DNA of 64,000 bases, from positions 129,676 through 193,675 of the forward strand of contig JAKAUN010000002.1 of NCBI GenBank assembly GCA_021817605.1. Reading direction: 5' to 3'. Below are positions 35,050 to 43,670 of the stretch, in pieces. The notes beneath the pieces were generated by a model, which worked only from the letters and a program-made list of their open reading frames with translations, did not search any database and was not told the DNA's origin. Position 1 is the stretch's first letter. The number at the start of each line of letters is the position of its first letter. The stretch is from Thermoplasmata archaeon. Its GTDB lineage: Archaea > Thermoplasmatota > Thermoplasmata > Lutacidiplasmatales > UBA184. Made by a program: the position numbers and the translations under genes.

Positions 35050-36291
35050 TCAGCCGAGCTCGCTACTTGAGCGGGGCGCCGTCTCCCGACCCGGCAGGCG
35101 CCGGCGGGCCTTCCGTCTCTCGGGCACGGCCGACGGCGAACGAGGCGACGGCCGAGGAGCCCTCGGAACGCGCCGGGATCGAGGGCTCTCGAGCATCCTC
35201 GCCACGCGGAGGCTCGTGGGCACAAATCCCATCCGGGCGTAGAGCGCGCGCGCGGGAGTGTTGTCGGCGAGCACGTGGAGCCCCAGCCTGTCGGCGCCGG
35301 CGGCCCGCGCGCGCGCGGCCATCTCCCTGAGGACAAAGCGGGCGTAGCCCCTGCGGCGATACCGCGGCTCTACGAAGAGCCAGTGGATCCAGAAGTGCGT
35401 CCGGCCCCCCTTGGCCGCGACGGAGAACCACGCCTCGCCCACGCGCTTTCCCCGCTGGCCGTCCATGATCTTGACGAACGAGAACCCGGCTGTGGCCCCA
35501 CCCCGCGGAAGGAGCTCGGCGTACTCCTTTCGACTGGTCGTAAGGGCGACCCGCCTGGCCCAGAGCCCGCGAGCGACATTCTCCCGGGCCGACCGGACGA
35601 TCCCCCGAGCGATGGACGACCGGACCTCGTTCGCGCTCATCGGCTCGAGACGCATCGTCTCTCGCCGAGCACGCGCAGGGATCGGACCGGAGGGGACCGC
35701 ACGACCCGGCGGGCCGATCGCGGACCGTCCTCCGACAGCCTCCGAGGCTTCCCGCGTCGTTGGCGTGCGGTGGGGGGGTAGCGAGCCCCGAAGCCGGCCA
35801 ACAACCGTCTCGACCGGGCCGCGTGCGTCCACCCGCCTTCCGGCGGCCACGGCGGCGACCATCCGATAGACCTCTTTCGCAGCCTCCGCGCCCAGAGAGT
35901 CACCGGCGCGAGGATCCCTGCCCGGGTGGGTCTTCGGTCGTTGCCGGTCGCGCTCGATGCACAGCTCCAAGGGAGCGGAGAGCGTGCGGACGAAGCACGG
36001 ACAGGCCAACCGCCGGACCAGGTCGTCGATCGCCTCCTTCCAGTAGAAGTTGCCCTCGATGACCGCCGGCATGCCCCGCTTGAGGAGCGTGCGGGCCTCC
36101 CGGATCGCGTGGTCGTTGGCACGCAGGAAGCTCCCGAGCGAGATCCGGTCCTCGTCCCACGCTTCCAGGCGGTGCTCCTTTAGGATGCGGTCGATGGAGA
36201 TCGAGCGGCCACCGAGGCGGTCGGCAAGCCGGTCGGCGATCGTGGTCTTCCCGACGCCGAGGGGGCCCCGGATCACGACGCAGTAGCTCAT
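35050..36291 (-). CDS. P-loop kinase fused to a GNAT acetyltransferase
   Basis: One 413-codon frame with two unrelated domains. Residues 1-160 are a small P-loop kinase (VVIRGPLGVGKTTIADRLADRLGGRSISIDRIL, VIEGNFYWKEAIDDLV, CIERDRQRP), like adenylate-kinase-type or zeta-toxin-like phosphotransferases. Residues about 215-360 are a GNAT domain (EAWFSVAAKGG, HWLFVEPRYRRRGYARFVLREM, LGLHVLADNTPARALYARMGF). A Pro/Arg linker of about 50 residues joins them and a 50-residue basic tail ends it. Internal ATGs at 35655 and 35640 could start the GNAT domain separately. Substrates unknown. Confidence 0.72.
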   Translation of the reverse strand: MSYCVVIRGPLGVGKTTIADRLADRLGGRSISIDRILKEHRLEAWDEDRISLGSFLRANDHAIREARTLLKRGMPAVIEGNFYWKEAIDDLVRRLACPCFVRTLSAPLELCIERDRQRPKTHPGRDPRAGDSLGAEAAKEVYRMVAAVAAGRRVDARGPVETVVGRLRGSLPPHRTPTTREASEAVGGRSAIGPPGRAVPSGPIPARARRETMRLEPMSANEVRSSIARGIVRSARENVARGLWARRVALTTSRKEYAELLPRGGATAGFSFVKIMDGQRGKRVGEAWFSVAAKGGRTHFWIHWLFVEPRYRRRGYARFVLREMAARARAAGADRLGLHVLADNTPARALYARMGFVPTSLRVARMLESPRSRRVPRAPRPSPRSPSAVPERRKARRRLPGRETAPRSSSELG

Positions 36292-36394
36292 GGGAGAGGG
36301 GGGCAGGCAACGATCGGCGACGCTCCGTCCGCCGCGCCCGCCCCGGCCTGGACGGCGAGCTGCGCCCAGCGGCGGACCATCCGGTCTCCCCCCG

Positions 36395-37156
36395 CTACCG
36401 CACCGCGCAGAGCACCCGGTTCTCGAAGTCCTGCCAGACGACCTGCGCGTCTCGGAACCCCGCCCTCCTGAGCGCCCTCAGGTGAAGGTCGAGGGGGAGG
36501 TCGCCCGTTCGGGGGTGCTGCGAGTGTCGCTCCTCCCGCAGCTGGAACGCAGGCGCGAGCGCGGGGACCTTCTCGGCGTCCTTCCACCACCGACTCCAGG
36601 CGGCCCACTGCCGGGCCGCCGACGCCCCGTGCAACCGAGCCTCGCGCACCCCCTTGGCCATCCGCGAGAACCGGCGGTAGGAGGGGCCCCACGGGAGAAA
36701 ATCGCCGTTGAGGAAGATGCCCCCCGGGAGCAGGAGACGGCGCAGATCGGCGTAGAGCGCGCGCAGCGGCGCGGGAGCCAGCCAGTGCAGCGCGGTCGTG
36801 CTGAGCGCCGCGTGGAATCGCCCGGACGGCAGCGCTTTCGTCCAGCCGGGCGCCCCCATCCTCGCATCGACCCAGCTGAGCCGGCCTCGGTAGGAGCCGA
36901 GCGCGCCCTCCCCCACGCGCAGCGCGACCGGGTCGTAGTCGACCGCGGTGACGGTCGCACGGGGGAACCGCCGTAGGAGGCGCACGCTCAGCGAGCCCGG
37001 CCCCGATCCCAGGTCGAGGGCGCGGAGGCGACGAGGCTGGGTCGCTTCCACAGCGTCCAGCATCGCCGAGAAGCGGCGTTCGCGCTCCAGGTGGAAACTC
37101 TCCTGTTGCTCGTCCCAACGGCGCAGCCACTCCTTCCAGTTCACGCGTGCGGCCAC
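36395..37156 (-). CDS. Class I SAM-dependent methyltransferase
   Basis: 253 residues from the GTG at 37156. RALDLGSGPGSLSVRLLRRFP is motif I, VTAVDYDPVAL motif II, FHAALSTTALHWLAPAPLRALY motif IV (BioC/Tam-like small-molecule type) and LLLPGGIFLNGDFLPWG motif V. The substrate is unknown; the HWL motif is shared with trans-aconitate and malonyl-ACP methyltransferases. A longer overlapping frame on the same strand (36288-37208) is a shadow. Confidence 0.8.
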   Translation of the reverse strand: MAARVNWKEWLRRWDEQQESFHLERERRFSAMLDAVEATQPRRLRALDLGSGPGSLSVRLLRRFPRATVTAVDYDPVALRVGEGALGSYRGRLSWVDARMGAPGWTKALPSGRFHAALSTTALHWLAPAPLRALYADLRRLLLPGGIFLNGDFLPWGPSYRRFSRMAKGVREARLHGASAARQWAAWSRWWKDAEKVPALAPAFQLREERHSQHPRTGDLPLDLHLRALRRAGFRDAQVVWQDFENRVLCAVR

Positions 37157-37274
37157 GCATGCCTAGGGGCCCGTGGCCCATAACCCGGTCGGGAGGCGCA
37201 GAGCGCACCGCGGCCCCCCGCCCGGCCCGACGACGGGCCTTGGGCCCCCGCCACGGCTCCCGGCTCCCCAGGGC

Positions 37275-38267
37275 TCAGGCCACCGTCGCGAGAGTTCCTT
37301 CCACGCGGCCGAGCACGCGGAGCGCGCGGAGCGTGATCATCTTGCTCGGGCGTCCAACCGCCTCGAAGGCGAGGGGCGTCGGCCGATCTGCGGGATGCTC
37401 GACAAACCATCGCGCGGCCTTCCCCCCCACGTCCGGGTGTACCGCGTCCAGGTTCCACCGGCCGTCCGGCCGACGCTTCCGCTCAACCCGCTCGAGGGCG
37501 AAACGCAGCCTGCGGTCGGCGCCGTAGCCAAGGGCGGTCAGGACATCGAGGCCGACCAGGAGATCGTAGTAGTAGTGTATCGGCCAGTGGAAGCGGTACC
37601 ACGGTGGGTAGCGCGCTCCCTGGCGGTGGAGCTCCCGCTCGAGCCAGTACTCGGCCCCGAGCTCGACCACGGAGTCCATCGCGGGTGTCCGCTTCGATCG
37701 CGGATAGGCGGCGAAGGCGCCGAGAGCCTCCCACGAATCGAGGTTGCGGCTCGTGGCCGGACCGTCGCGGAACGACCAGCAGCTCCAGCCACCCTTCGGG
37801 TGGGCGTTGCGGACCAGCCAGTCGAGCGCTTTGCGGACCCGGGGGTCTTCCCCGTAGCCGAACCGCAGGAGGGCCCGGGCCATGTTGCCCGTGTAACAGA
37901 GATGGCCGTTGCCGTTCGATAGGCCTCCTACGCCCCCACCGTTGAGCGGGGAGCGGGCCATCCAGACCTCGCAGGAGGCGCGCACGGCGGGGTGCGCGCG
38001 CGTGATCCCGAGGTCGGAGAGGGCGAGGAGGTTCCAGGTCGTGGCGAGGTACTTTGGGCGGTAGAGGCTCTTCTCGGCCACCCACCAGCCCCCGGGCAGG
38101 CGACGCGAGAGGATCTCGGCAACCCAACCGGCGGTGGCGAGGGAGGCCTTCGCCTCCTTGACCTCCGGGTCGGAGGCCCGCCTTCCGAGAAGCTCGGTGA
38201 GCGTCAGGTAGCGGATCGCGGGCTGCTCGGGTTCGAGCAGCCAGTCGATGACCTTCTTGGCCGGCAC
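37275..38267 (-). CDS. Alpha/alpha-toroid (prenyltransferase/squalene cyclase-like) protein
   Basis: 330 residues from a GTG; a TGA four codons upstream in frame fixes the start. Repeated helix-hairpin units look like the terpenoid-cyclase/prenyltransferase toroid: GGWWVAEKSLYRPKYLATTWNLLALSDLG, VRKALDWLVRNAHPKGGWSCW, DSWEALGAFAAYP and RRLRFALERVERKRRPDGRWNLD. The QW-like GGW and DGRW repeats support the fold. No DxDD or DDxxD catalytic motif is visible, so enzymatic activity is doubtful. Confidence 0.68.
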   Translation of the reverse strand: MPAKKVIDWLLEPEQPAIRYLTLTELLGRRASDPEVKEAKASLATAGWVAEILSRRLPGGWWVAEKSLYRPKYLATTWNLLALSDLGITRAHPAVRASCEVWMARSPLNGGGVGGLSNGNGHLCYTGNMARALLRFGYGEDPRVRKALDWLVRNAHPKGGWSCWSFRDGPATSRNLDSWEALGAFAAYPRSKRTPAMDSVVELGAEYWLERELHRQGARYPPWYRFHWPIHYYYDLLVGLDVLTALGYGADRRLRFALERVERKRRPDGRWNLDAVHPDVGGKAARWFVEHPADRPTPLAFEAVGRPSKMITLRALRVLGRVEGTLATVA

Positions 38268-38671
38268 GTATCGGTCTCAGGGCTCCTCCTTCTTCAGGCT
38301 TGGCCGGCCGCGACGCGGCACCCTCCCAGCCTTGGGCTACGGGAGGCAGGCGGTCGCGCCGTCCGACCGGGAGGGAGCCGGACGACCGACCCGGTGGACC
38401 GGCGCACCCCCCAGGACGATCTGGCCGTAGGCTAGCTCCCCCGCGTTCGAGCTCCCTCAGAAACGGGACCTTAGGACCGGAAGGGCTCGCCCCGACACCG
38501 ACCGCTTAAGGCGACGCGCCCGGCAGAGCGAAGCCGGGCCCATCGGGCCCGTCGCCCGGCCCCTGCCCGAGGAGGGGCGGACCGCACGGGAGCTCAAAGG
38601 CGGCCGGCGGCCCCACGGCTCCCCCTTGCGCCACCCCCCGGCGAAGGCGATGTCAGGACCACGTGCCGGGA
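38268..38671. other. 404-base gap without a gene; GC-rich and strongly self-complementary
   Basis: No convincing ORF on either strand. It contains nested complementarity around 38531-38560 (GCCGGGC and GCCCGGC, seven perfect pairs around a 14-base loop that can itself fold) and a TTAAG palindrome (CGCTTAAGGCG, 38503-38513) that could be a TATA box for either strand. I looked for SRP RNA (GGAAG/AGCAGC loop) and RNase P RNA (GAGGAAAGTCC, ACAGAA) signatures and did not find convincing matches. It may hold an uncharacterised RNA or a long leader of the toroid gene. Confidence 0.35.
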
Positions 38672-38746
38672 TGGGGCCGTCCGAATTTGAATCGGAGTCT
38701 CTTGCACCCCAAGCAAGAAGGATGGTCCAAGCTACCCCACGGCCCC
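38672..38746 (-). tRNA. tRNA-Pro (anticodon GGG)
   Basis: Minus-strand cloverleaf: acceptor GGGGCCG/CGGCCCC, D-arm with GGGTAGCTTGG, anticodon stem CTTGC/GCAAG around the loop TTGGGGT (anticodon GGG), and T-arm TCCGA-TTCAAAT-TCGGA, with an A discriminator and no encoded CCA. No intron. About 75 bases. A TTATCTTTC-like stretch near 38778-38786 may be its promoter. Confidence 0.92.
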
Positions 38747-38808
38747 GTAGCGCCGGCGGGCCGAGGACCCGGGCCCGAAAGATAACGGTTGTCCCGGACC
38801 GCCGCCGG

Positions 38809-38985
38809 CTAGTGCACGAGGAACCAGGTGACGACGCCGGCCACGGCGATCACGAGCGTGTTGAGGAGCGCGAGCCAGAAGAATCCCCAGAGCTCGGAGA
38901 TTCCCTCCGTCGGCCCGACCTGGGGACCGGGGGTCGAGCTCCCCGGGTTCGGGGCGTAGGGCGTCCGGAACGTCCCCTCGCTCAT
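38809..38985 (-). CDS. 58-residue single-helix membrane protein
   Basis: A short ORF: polar, Pro/Gly-rich N-terminus (SEGTFRTPYAPNPGSS) then one long hydrophobic helix (ELWGFFWLALLNTLVIAVAG to VVTWFLVH). A TTAAG (39012-39016) lies about 25-30 bases upstream of the ATG, giving a leaderless start and supporting reality. Size and topology resemble small accessory subunits of respiratory complexes, and the heme-copper oxidase operon begins 1 kb away, but there is no direct evidence for that role. Confidence 0.6.
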   Translation of the reverse strand: MSEGTFRTPYAPNPGSSTPGPQVGPTEGISELWGFFWLALLNTLVIAVAGVVTWFLVH

Positions 38986-39064
38986 CGCTGGGGGAACGAC
39001 CTCGGGACGTTCTTAACCCCTAGGTTCGAGCTCCCCGGACCCCCCGCGACGTCCGCCCGGAAGC

Positions 39065-39778
39065 CTACGCGGCGAACCAGGGGAGCCGGGCCGCCGGACC
39101 GGTGGGCTTGAGGACGAGCGTGTGGAGGTTCGCCCCTCCGTCACCGGGGGCGTAGGCGTCCTTGAGGGCGAGCTGGTAGAGGAGGAAGAGGGCGTCCTCG
39201 TCCGACTCGACGCCGAGGGAGCGATGCACGTCCAGCCCGAACTGGCTGCGGAGGGCCCCGAGCATCTCCTCGAAGTCGATCTGGCTGCCGCTCTCCGCCG
39301 CCTGGGCGCGCCTAAAGAGGCCGACCACGACGCCCGTGGCGACACGAAGGACCTCCGCCGGGCTCGCCCGACGCAGGTGGAAATGCCCGCTCCGCTCGAT
39401 GTCCTCGCGGGGAAGAACGAGGATCGAGACCGCCCCGTAGAGCTCGGCGGTCTCGCGTCCGGCGAGGCGGTCGAACGCCTCCTCCGCAACCGTGTCGCTC
39501 GGCGCAACGAAGATCGCCCGCCGCCGCTGCGCGGCGGTCCCCGCGCCGATCCTCAGCCAGCGGTCGATGCGGTCGCTGAGCGCGGAGGTCTCGGACGGAG
39601 GGACGAAGACCGGGAACGTGCGGCGCGGGAAACCGGGCTCCTGCACCCAGAACGACACGTCATGCTCCGAGCCCGCCTTGCGGTGCGGGCGCACGCGAGC
39701 GAACCCGAGCCGCTTGAGGGCCGTCTCCGCGTCGCGGGTCCGTTCGGCTGCCGGTGCCTCGGGTCCGGGCTCGACCAT
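39065..39778 (-). CDS. Hypothetical protein, 237 residues
   Basis: Not recognised. Start ATG 39778 is preferred because a TTATC box (CACCTTATCTCGC on the minus strand, about 39799-39811) lies about 25 bases upstream. The N-terminal half is basic and beta-rich (TALKRLGFARVRPHRKAGSEHDVSFWVQ, FPVFVPPSETSALSDRIDRWLR); the middle has a Rossmann-like stretch (RAIFVAPSDTVAEEAFDRLAG); the C-terminal half is helical (ASPAEVLRVATGVVVGLFRRAQ). It ends near PTGPAARLPWFAA. Soluble. Confidence 0.6.
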   Translation of the reverse strand: MVEPGPEAPAAERTRDAETALKRLGFARVRPHRKAGSEHDVSFWVQEPGFPRRTFPVFVPPSETSALSDRIDRWLRIGAGTAAQRRRAIFVAPSDTVAEEAFDRLAGRETAELYGAVSILVLPREDIERSGHFHLRRASPAEVLRVATGVVVGLFRRAQAAESGSQIDFEEMLGALRSQFGLDVHRSLGVESDEDALFLLYQLALKDAYAPGDGGANLHTLVLKPTGPAARLPWFAA

Positions 39779-39828
39779 CGACACAACGAGGGGGGTGGGC
39801 GAGATAAGGTGTGCTGGTTCGAGGGAAA

Positions 39829-40764
39829 CTACCAGGCGCTTGGTACCCCGGCGCGCACGAGCAGCACGTTGGCGGCGACCGCCGCCACGACCCCGAGCAG
39901 ATAGGGCCCCGAGTAGAGAAAGCCGCGACGCGCCGTCCGGGAGGAGGTGTCCCGCCAGAGCGGGCCGGTGAGCGCGACGAACACGAGCCCGAGGGCGACC
40001 AGCACCACGGTCACCGGCCAGCTCACCGCCCCGACGAGCCCGGCGGCGGCCGGCACGAGCAGGGCCGCCGAGGCGACCACGACCTTGCCCGAGAAGGCCG
40101 GGTCGTCCATCCTCGGCAGCATCGGGAGGTCGACCTTCGCGTAGTCCTCCCGGAGCAGGAGCGCGAGGCTCCAGAAGTGGGGAGGGGTCCAGAGGAAGAC
40201 CAGGACGGCGAGGGCGACCGCCCCGTCCGTCCATGTCCCGCTCGCCGCCGCGCTCCCGGCGAGCACCGGAGCGCTCCCGGCGAAGCCACCGATGACGATG
40301 TTCCAGCTCGACCGACGCTTTAACCAGGCGGTGTAGACGACCACGTAGGTGACTCCGCCCAAGAGGATCGAGAGGCCCGTGAGGGGGTTGAGCAGGAGCG
40401 TCGCGGCAGCGACGCCCCCGCCCAGGAGCACTAGCCCGACGGCGGCCGCCGCGCCGCCGTGGTCGATGCGGTGCGCCGGCAGCGGTCGGCCCCGGGTCCG
40501 GCGCATCCGGGCGTCGAGATCGCGGTCCAGGTAGTGGTTGAGCATCGCCGCGCCGGCGCTCCCTGCCGCTCCCGTGACGACCAGGATCCCGAGCGGGAGG
40601 AGGACGACCGTTGCCGGGCGCGCGAGAAGGTAGCCGCCGACCGCGACCAGAACGATGAGCCCGGTGATCCCGGGCTTGGCGAGCGAGAACCAGTCGCGGA
40701 GCCCGCCTCCTTGGGCCGCCGGTGCGGCTGGGGATGGGGCGACGGAGCTCGTAACGGTCGTCAT
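39829..40764 (-). CDS. ctaB: Protoheme IX farnesyltransferase (heme O synthase)
   Basis: UbiA-type integral membrane enzyme that adds a farnesyl chain to heme B, making heme O. Signature NHYLDRDLDARMRRTRGRPLP (first Asp-rich loop), YTAWLKRRSSWNIVIGG, and LFLWTPPHFWSLALLLREDYAKVDLPMLP. 311 residues from ATG 40764, with a TTG seven codons earlier as alternative. Last gene of the respiratory operon, next to ctaA, so heme A for the oxidase is made from the same transcript. Confidence 0.93.
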   Translation of the reverse strand: MTTVTSSVAPSPAAPAAQGGGLRDWFSLAKPGITGLIVLVAVGGYLLARPATVVLLPLGILVVTGAAGSAGAAMLNHYLDRDLDARMRRTRGRPLPAHRIDHGGAAAAVGLVLLGGGVAAATLLLNPLTGLSILLGGVTYVVVYTAWLKRRSSWNIVIGGFAGSAPVLAGSAAASGTWTDGAVALAVLVFLWTPPHFWSLALLLREDYAKVDLPMLPRMDDPAFSGKVVVASAALLVPAAAGLVGAVSWPVTVVLVALGLVFVALTGPLWRDTSSRTARRGFLYSGPYLLGVVAAVAANVLLVRAGVPSAW

Positions 40765-40798
40765 GGAAGCGGTCGGTCGGGGCAACGCCCCCCCCCGA

Positions 40799-41371
40799 TT
40801 AGCTCTGAGGGGGGGAGACGGCGGCCTTCGGGGCGGGGACCCGCGGGACGGTCCCTGTCGCCTCGTCCGTCGGGATCGAAGGACGCTCCTCGGAGGCCCG
40901 ACGGGCCCAGTCGATCCAACGACGGGGCATCTGGCGCATGTTGGAGAGCAGCGCGAGGACGAGCAACAGGCCGAAGAGCGCGGTGGCGATCGCGAGGTGG
41001 ACGAGGACCAGGGCGATGGTGAGGTCGCTGCGCACGACCCAGCCGCCGAGCGCCGCCTCGACGACCACGAGCCCGAGGGCCACGAGGCCGAGCCGGAGGA
41101 GGACCGGCCGCTGGCGCTCGTAGGCGACCCCGAGGAGGGCCATCGCGAGCACGCAGCTCGAGAGGAAGAACGCCGCCACGCGGTGGCTCCACTCCACGAA
41201 CGCCGCGCCGTGGACGTCGGGAAGCAGGCTGTGGTTCGGGTAGCAGGTCGGCCAGGTGGGACAGCCGAGGCCGCTGTCGCTGGCCATCACCGTCCCGCCG
41301 AGCAGGATGGTCGAATAGCAGAGGAGCGCCGCGACGAGAACCGCGGTCCGGAAGAGGTCGTGGCCGCGCAT
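40799..41371 (-). CDS. ctaA: Heme A synthase, compact archaeal form (CtaA/Cox15)
   Basis: Oxidises the C8 methyl of heme O to the formyl of heme A. 190 residues with four hydrophobic helices, half the size of bacterial CtaA. Compact four-helix forms are known from archaea such as Aeropyrum and probably work as dimers. Visible features are GLGCPTWPTCYP (the Cys pair loop), EWSHRVAAFFLSSC and LVHLAIATALFG, which supply the His ligands. The last 45 residues are a Pro/Ala-rich tail. 7 bases after coxA. Confidence 0.88.
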   Translation of the reverse strand: MRGHDLFRTAVLVAALLCYSTILLGGTVMASDSGLGCPTWPTCYPNHSLLPDVHGAAFVEWSHRVAAFFLSSCVLAMALLGVAYERQRPVLLRLGLVALGLVVVEAALGGWVVRSDLTIALVLVHLAIATALFGLLLVLALLSNMRQMPRRWIDWARRASEERPSIPTDEATGTVPRVPAPKAAVSPPQS

Positions 41372-41378
41372 GGCGCGG

Positions 41379-43049
41379 CTACGGCTCCTGCGCGACGCTC
41401 GGGACCGGCACCGGCATGCGCAGCGGCGAGGGCGTCGGCGCCGGACCGGTCATCGTGGAGGGGAGCGGCTCGCCCCACGGGTCCTCGGTCGCCACCGGCA
41501 CGCCGGCGTAGTAGGAGTAGACCATGTTGAACAGGAAGACGAGCTGGCCGACGCCGAAGATGTAGGCTCCGAGCGTCGCGAGGAAGTTGAGGAACTGGAA
41601 GTTGCCCGACCACAGGTAGGTGTAGACCCGCCGGGGCATCCCCTCGGCACCGAGGATGAACATCGGGAAGAGCAGGAGGTTCACGCCGACGTAGGTCAGG
41701 AGGAAATGGACGTGGCCGAGCCGCTGGCTGTACCAGCGCCGGGTCAGGATAGGGAAGTAGAAGTAGATCCCGGCGAAGATCGCCATCAGGGTCCCGCCGA
41801 GCAGGATGTAGTGGAAGTGGGCCACGACGAAGTAGGTGCCGTGGTAGAGGTAGTCGACGGGGATCGAGGCGAGCATCACGCCGGAGAGCCCTCCGATCAC
41901 GAAACCGGTGATGAACGCGACGCAGAACCACATCGGGACGGCCATCCAGATGCGGCCGCCCCAGAGCGTCGCGACCCAGTTGAACGTCTTGACCGCCGAA
42001 GGCACCGCGATCGCCATCGTGGTGAGCATGAAGACGAACCGCACGTCGGTCGAGATCCCCGTGACGAACATGTGGTGCTCCCAGACGGCGAAGGAGAGGA
42101 CGGCGAAGACGCCGAGGGAGATCGCCATCGCGGCGTAGCCGAAGATGTCCTTGCGCGCGAGCTTCGGGAGAACGGTGGAGATGATCCCGAACGCCGGCAG
42201 GACCATGATGTAGACCTCCGGGTGGGCGAAGAACCAGAAGACGTTCTGGTAGAGCAGCGCCCCACCGAGCGGCGTGCCGTTCGACGCCGCGAGGATGTGG
42301 GTGTGGAAGAGCCGGTCGGAGAGGACCATCGTGAGGCCGATGGAGAGCGACGGGAGGGCGAAGATGAGGAGGACCGAGTTGATGAGGGTCGCCCAGACGA
42401 AGAGCGGCATGTTCCAGTAGTGGACGCCCGGGGCGCGGTGCTTGAGGATGGTGACGAGGAAGTTCACCGCCCCCAGCATGGAGGAGACGGTGAGGATGTG
42501 CAGGCCGAGGATCCACAGGTCGATCCCGTTGCCCGGCATCTGCACCGAGAGCGGCACGTAGCCGGTCCAGCCGGCGTTGGCGTTCGAGAGAAGGAGGATG
42601 ATCCCCGCGGGAGGGAGGAGCCAGAAGGCGATCGCGTTGATGCGCGGGAGCGCCATCTCGCGCGAGCCGATCATCGAGGGGACGAGGAAGTTGCCGAAGC
42701 CGGCCAGGGTCGGCATGATGAACATGAAGATCATCAGCACCCCGTGCATCGTGAACAGGGTCGAGTAGACATCCGGGGAGATCCCGAGGGTCGTCTGGGG
42801 ATCGAGCCCTAGGCCCTGCACGAGGCCGAGGTCGGTGCGGATCAGCATCGCGTAGATCCCGCCGATGAAGAAGAACAGGATCCCGGTGGCGATGTACATG
42901 AGGCCGATGCGCCGGTGGTCGGTGGTGAACAGCCAGGTCTTGATCGCGCGGAGAAGCCACTCGCCCCGGTAGGAGAGCACGCCGAGGAGGAACGCAGCGA
43001 ACCCGAGGACGAGAGCGAGCTCGGTCCCGAGCGACAGCCACGCGGTCAC
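41379..43049 (-). CDS. coxA: Heme-copper oxidase subunit I (A-type cytochrome oxidase)
   Basis: Catalytic subunit that reduces O2 and pumps protons; 556 residues, 12 or more helices. Heme and copper ligands are present: [27 protein letters not shown] (CuB His, cross-linked Tyr and the D-channel-end Glu), EHHMFVTG (CuB His pair) and [12 protein letters not shown] (heme a and a3 His). The K-channel Lys is in [10 protein letters not shown]. The D-channel entrance, normally IGAPDMAFPRMN, reads [12 protein letters not shown], so Glu replaces the entrance Asp. A Pro-rich C-terminal tail follows. The ATG overlaps the gene upstream. Confidence 0.96.
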   Translation of the reverse strand: MTAWLSLGTELALVLGFAAFLLGVLSYRGEWLLRAIKTWLFTTDHRRIGLMYIATGILFFFIGGIYAMLIRTDLGLVQGLGLDPQTTLGISPDVYSTLFTMHGVLMIFMFIMPTLAGFGNFLVPSMIGSREMALPRINAIAFWLLPPAGIILLLSNANAGWTGYVPLSVQMPGNGIDLWILGLHILTVSSMLGAVNFLVTILKHRAPGVHYWNMPLFVWATLINSVLLIFALPSLSIGLTMVLSDRLFHTHILAASNGTPLGGALLYQNVFWFFAHPEVYIMVLPAFGIISTVLPKLARKDIFGYAAMAISLGVFAVLSFAVWEHHMFVTGISTDVRFVFMLTTMAIAVPSAVKTFNWVATLWGGRIWMAVPMWFCVAFITGFVIGGLSGVMLASIPVDYLYHGTYFVVAHFHYILLGGTLMAIFAGIYFYFPILTRRWYSQRLGHVHFLLTYVGVNLLLFPMFILGAEGMPRRVYTYLWSGNFQFLNFLATLGAYIFGVGQLVFLFNMVYSYYAGVPVATEDPWGEPLPSTMTGPAPTPSPLRMPVPVPSVAQEP

Positions 43050-43411
43050 GAGAGCAACCCCCCGACGAGGTAGGCGACCGCCGCGGCGGCGAGGACGAGG
43101 ACCAGGACCTTGAGGAAACGCACCTGCGACTGTTCGGTCACCGGCCCCGGCGGGGTCGGCCGGAACTTCCTTCCGAGGGGCCAGGAGCGGTAGGTCCTGT
43201 CGAGGACGTGGAAGAGGACCGCACCCATGAGCGCCATCAGGGCGATGGCGAGCCCGAAGGACTCCTGCACGCCGGGCCCGTTGAGAGGGCCGAGCCGGAG
43301 CACGTAGACGATCAGCACCGCGATGCCGAGGAGCATGAGCAGCGTCGTGGCCGAGTAGAGGTCGAGGACACGGCGGACGGCCGTTCGGCGGTCGAGCTCG
43401 GGATCACTCAA
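43046..43411 (-). CDS. Small membrane protein of the oxidase operon (3 helices)
   Basis: 121 residues with three hydrophobic helices ([57 protein letters not shown]) and polar loops. It overlaps both neighbours by 4-8 bases, so it is translationally coupled into the oxidase operon. It sits where subunit III/IV genes often lie but is too short for a canonical subunit III; a lineage-specific accessory subunit is the best guess. Confidence 0.7.
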   Translation of the reverse strand: MSDPELDRRTAVRRVLDLYSATTLLMLLGIAVLIVYVLRLGPLNGPGVQESFGLAIALMALMGAVLFHVLDRTYRSWPLGRKFRPTPPGPVTEQSQVRFLKVLVLVLAAAAVAYLVGGLLS

Positions 43412-43670
43412 AGAGCCCCACCTTCCTCTTCGTCGCGCCGCGGTAGCGGTCGACCCGGTAGAGGATCCCGGCGGTGAACAGGAAGGCGAGGAACGCCACG
43501 GCGGCTCCCGCCCCCACGGCCAGGCCCCCGACGAGCGGCGAGGAGGCGTACGCCCCGAGCCCGTAGACGATCGTGGCGAGGCCGACCGCCCCGAAGACGA
43601 GGAACACCGCGAGGATCCCCCACAGGACGGCGGTCGATCCCCGCGGGGCCTCCTCCGCCCGCTCAGTCAC
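43404..43670 (-). CDS. Small membrane protein of the oxidase operon (2 helices)
   Basis: 88 residues, two helices (AVLWGILAVFLVFGAVGLATIVYGLG and VGGLAVGAGAAVAFLAFLFTAGILY), then a basic C-terminus [17 protein letters not shown]. Overlaps cytochrome b by 8 bases upstream and the next gene by 8 bases downstream. Could be subunit IV-like or a bc-complex accessory protein. Confidence 0.68.
   Translation of the reverse strand: MTERAEEAPRGSTAVLWGILAVFLVFGAVGLATIVYGLGAYASSPLVGGLAVGAGAAVAFLAFLFTAGILYRVDRYRGATKRKVGLFE

Noticed and set aside
36288-37208. 306-codon minus-strand frame overlapping the methyltransferase
   Set aside because: Alternate-frame shadow; the 36395-37156 frame has all methyltransferase motifs.
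38268-38671. SRP RNA or RNase P RNA gene
   Set aside because: A GGACCGGAAGGG stretch at 38473-38484 loosely resembles SRP helix 8, but the AGCAGC side is missing, and no RNase P core sequences were found.
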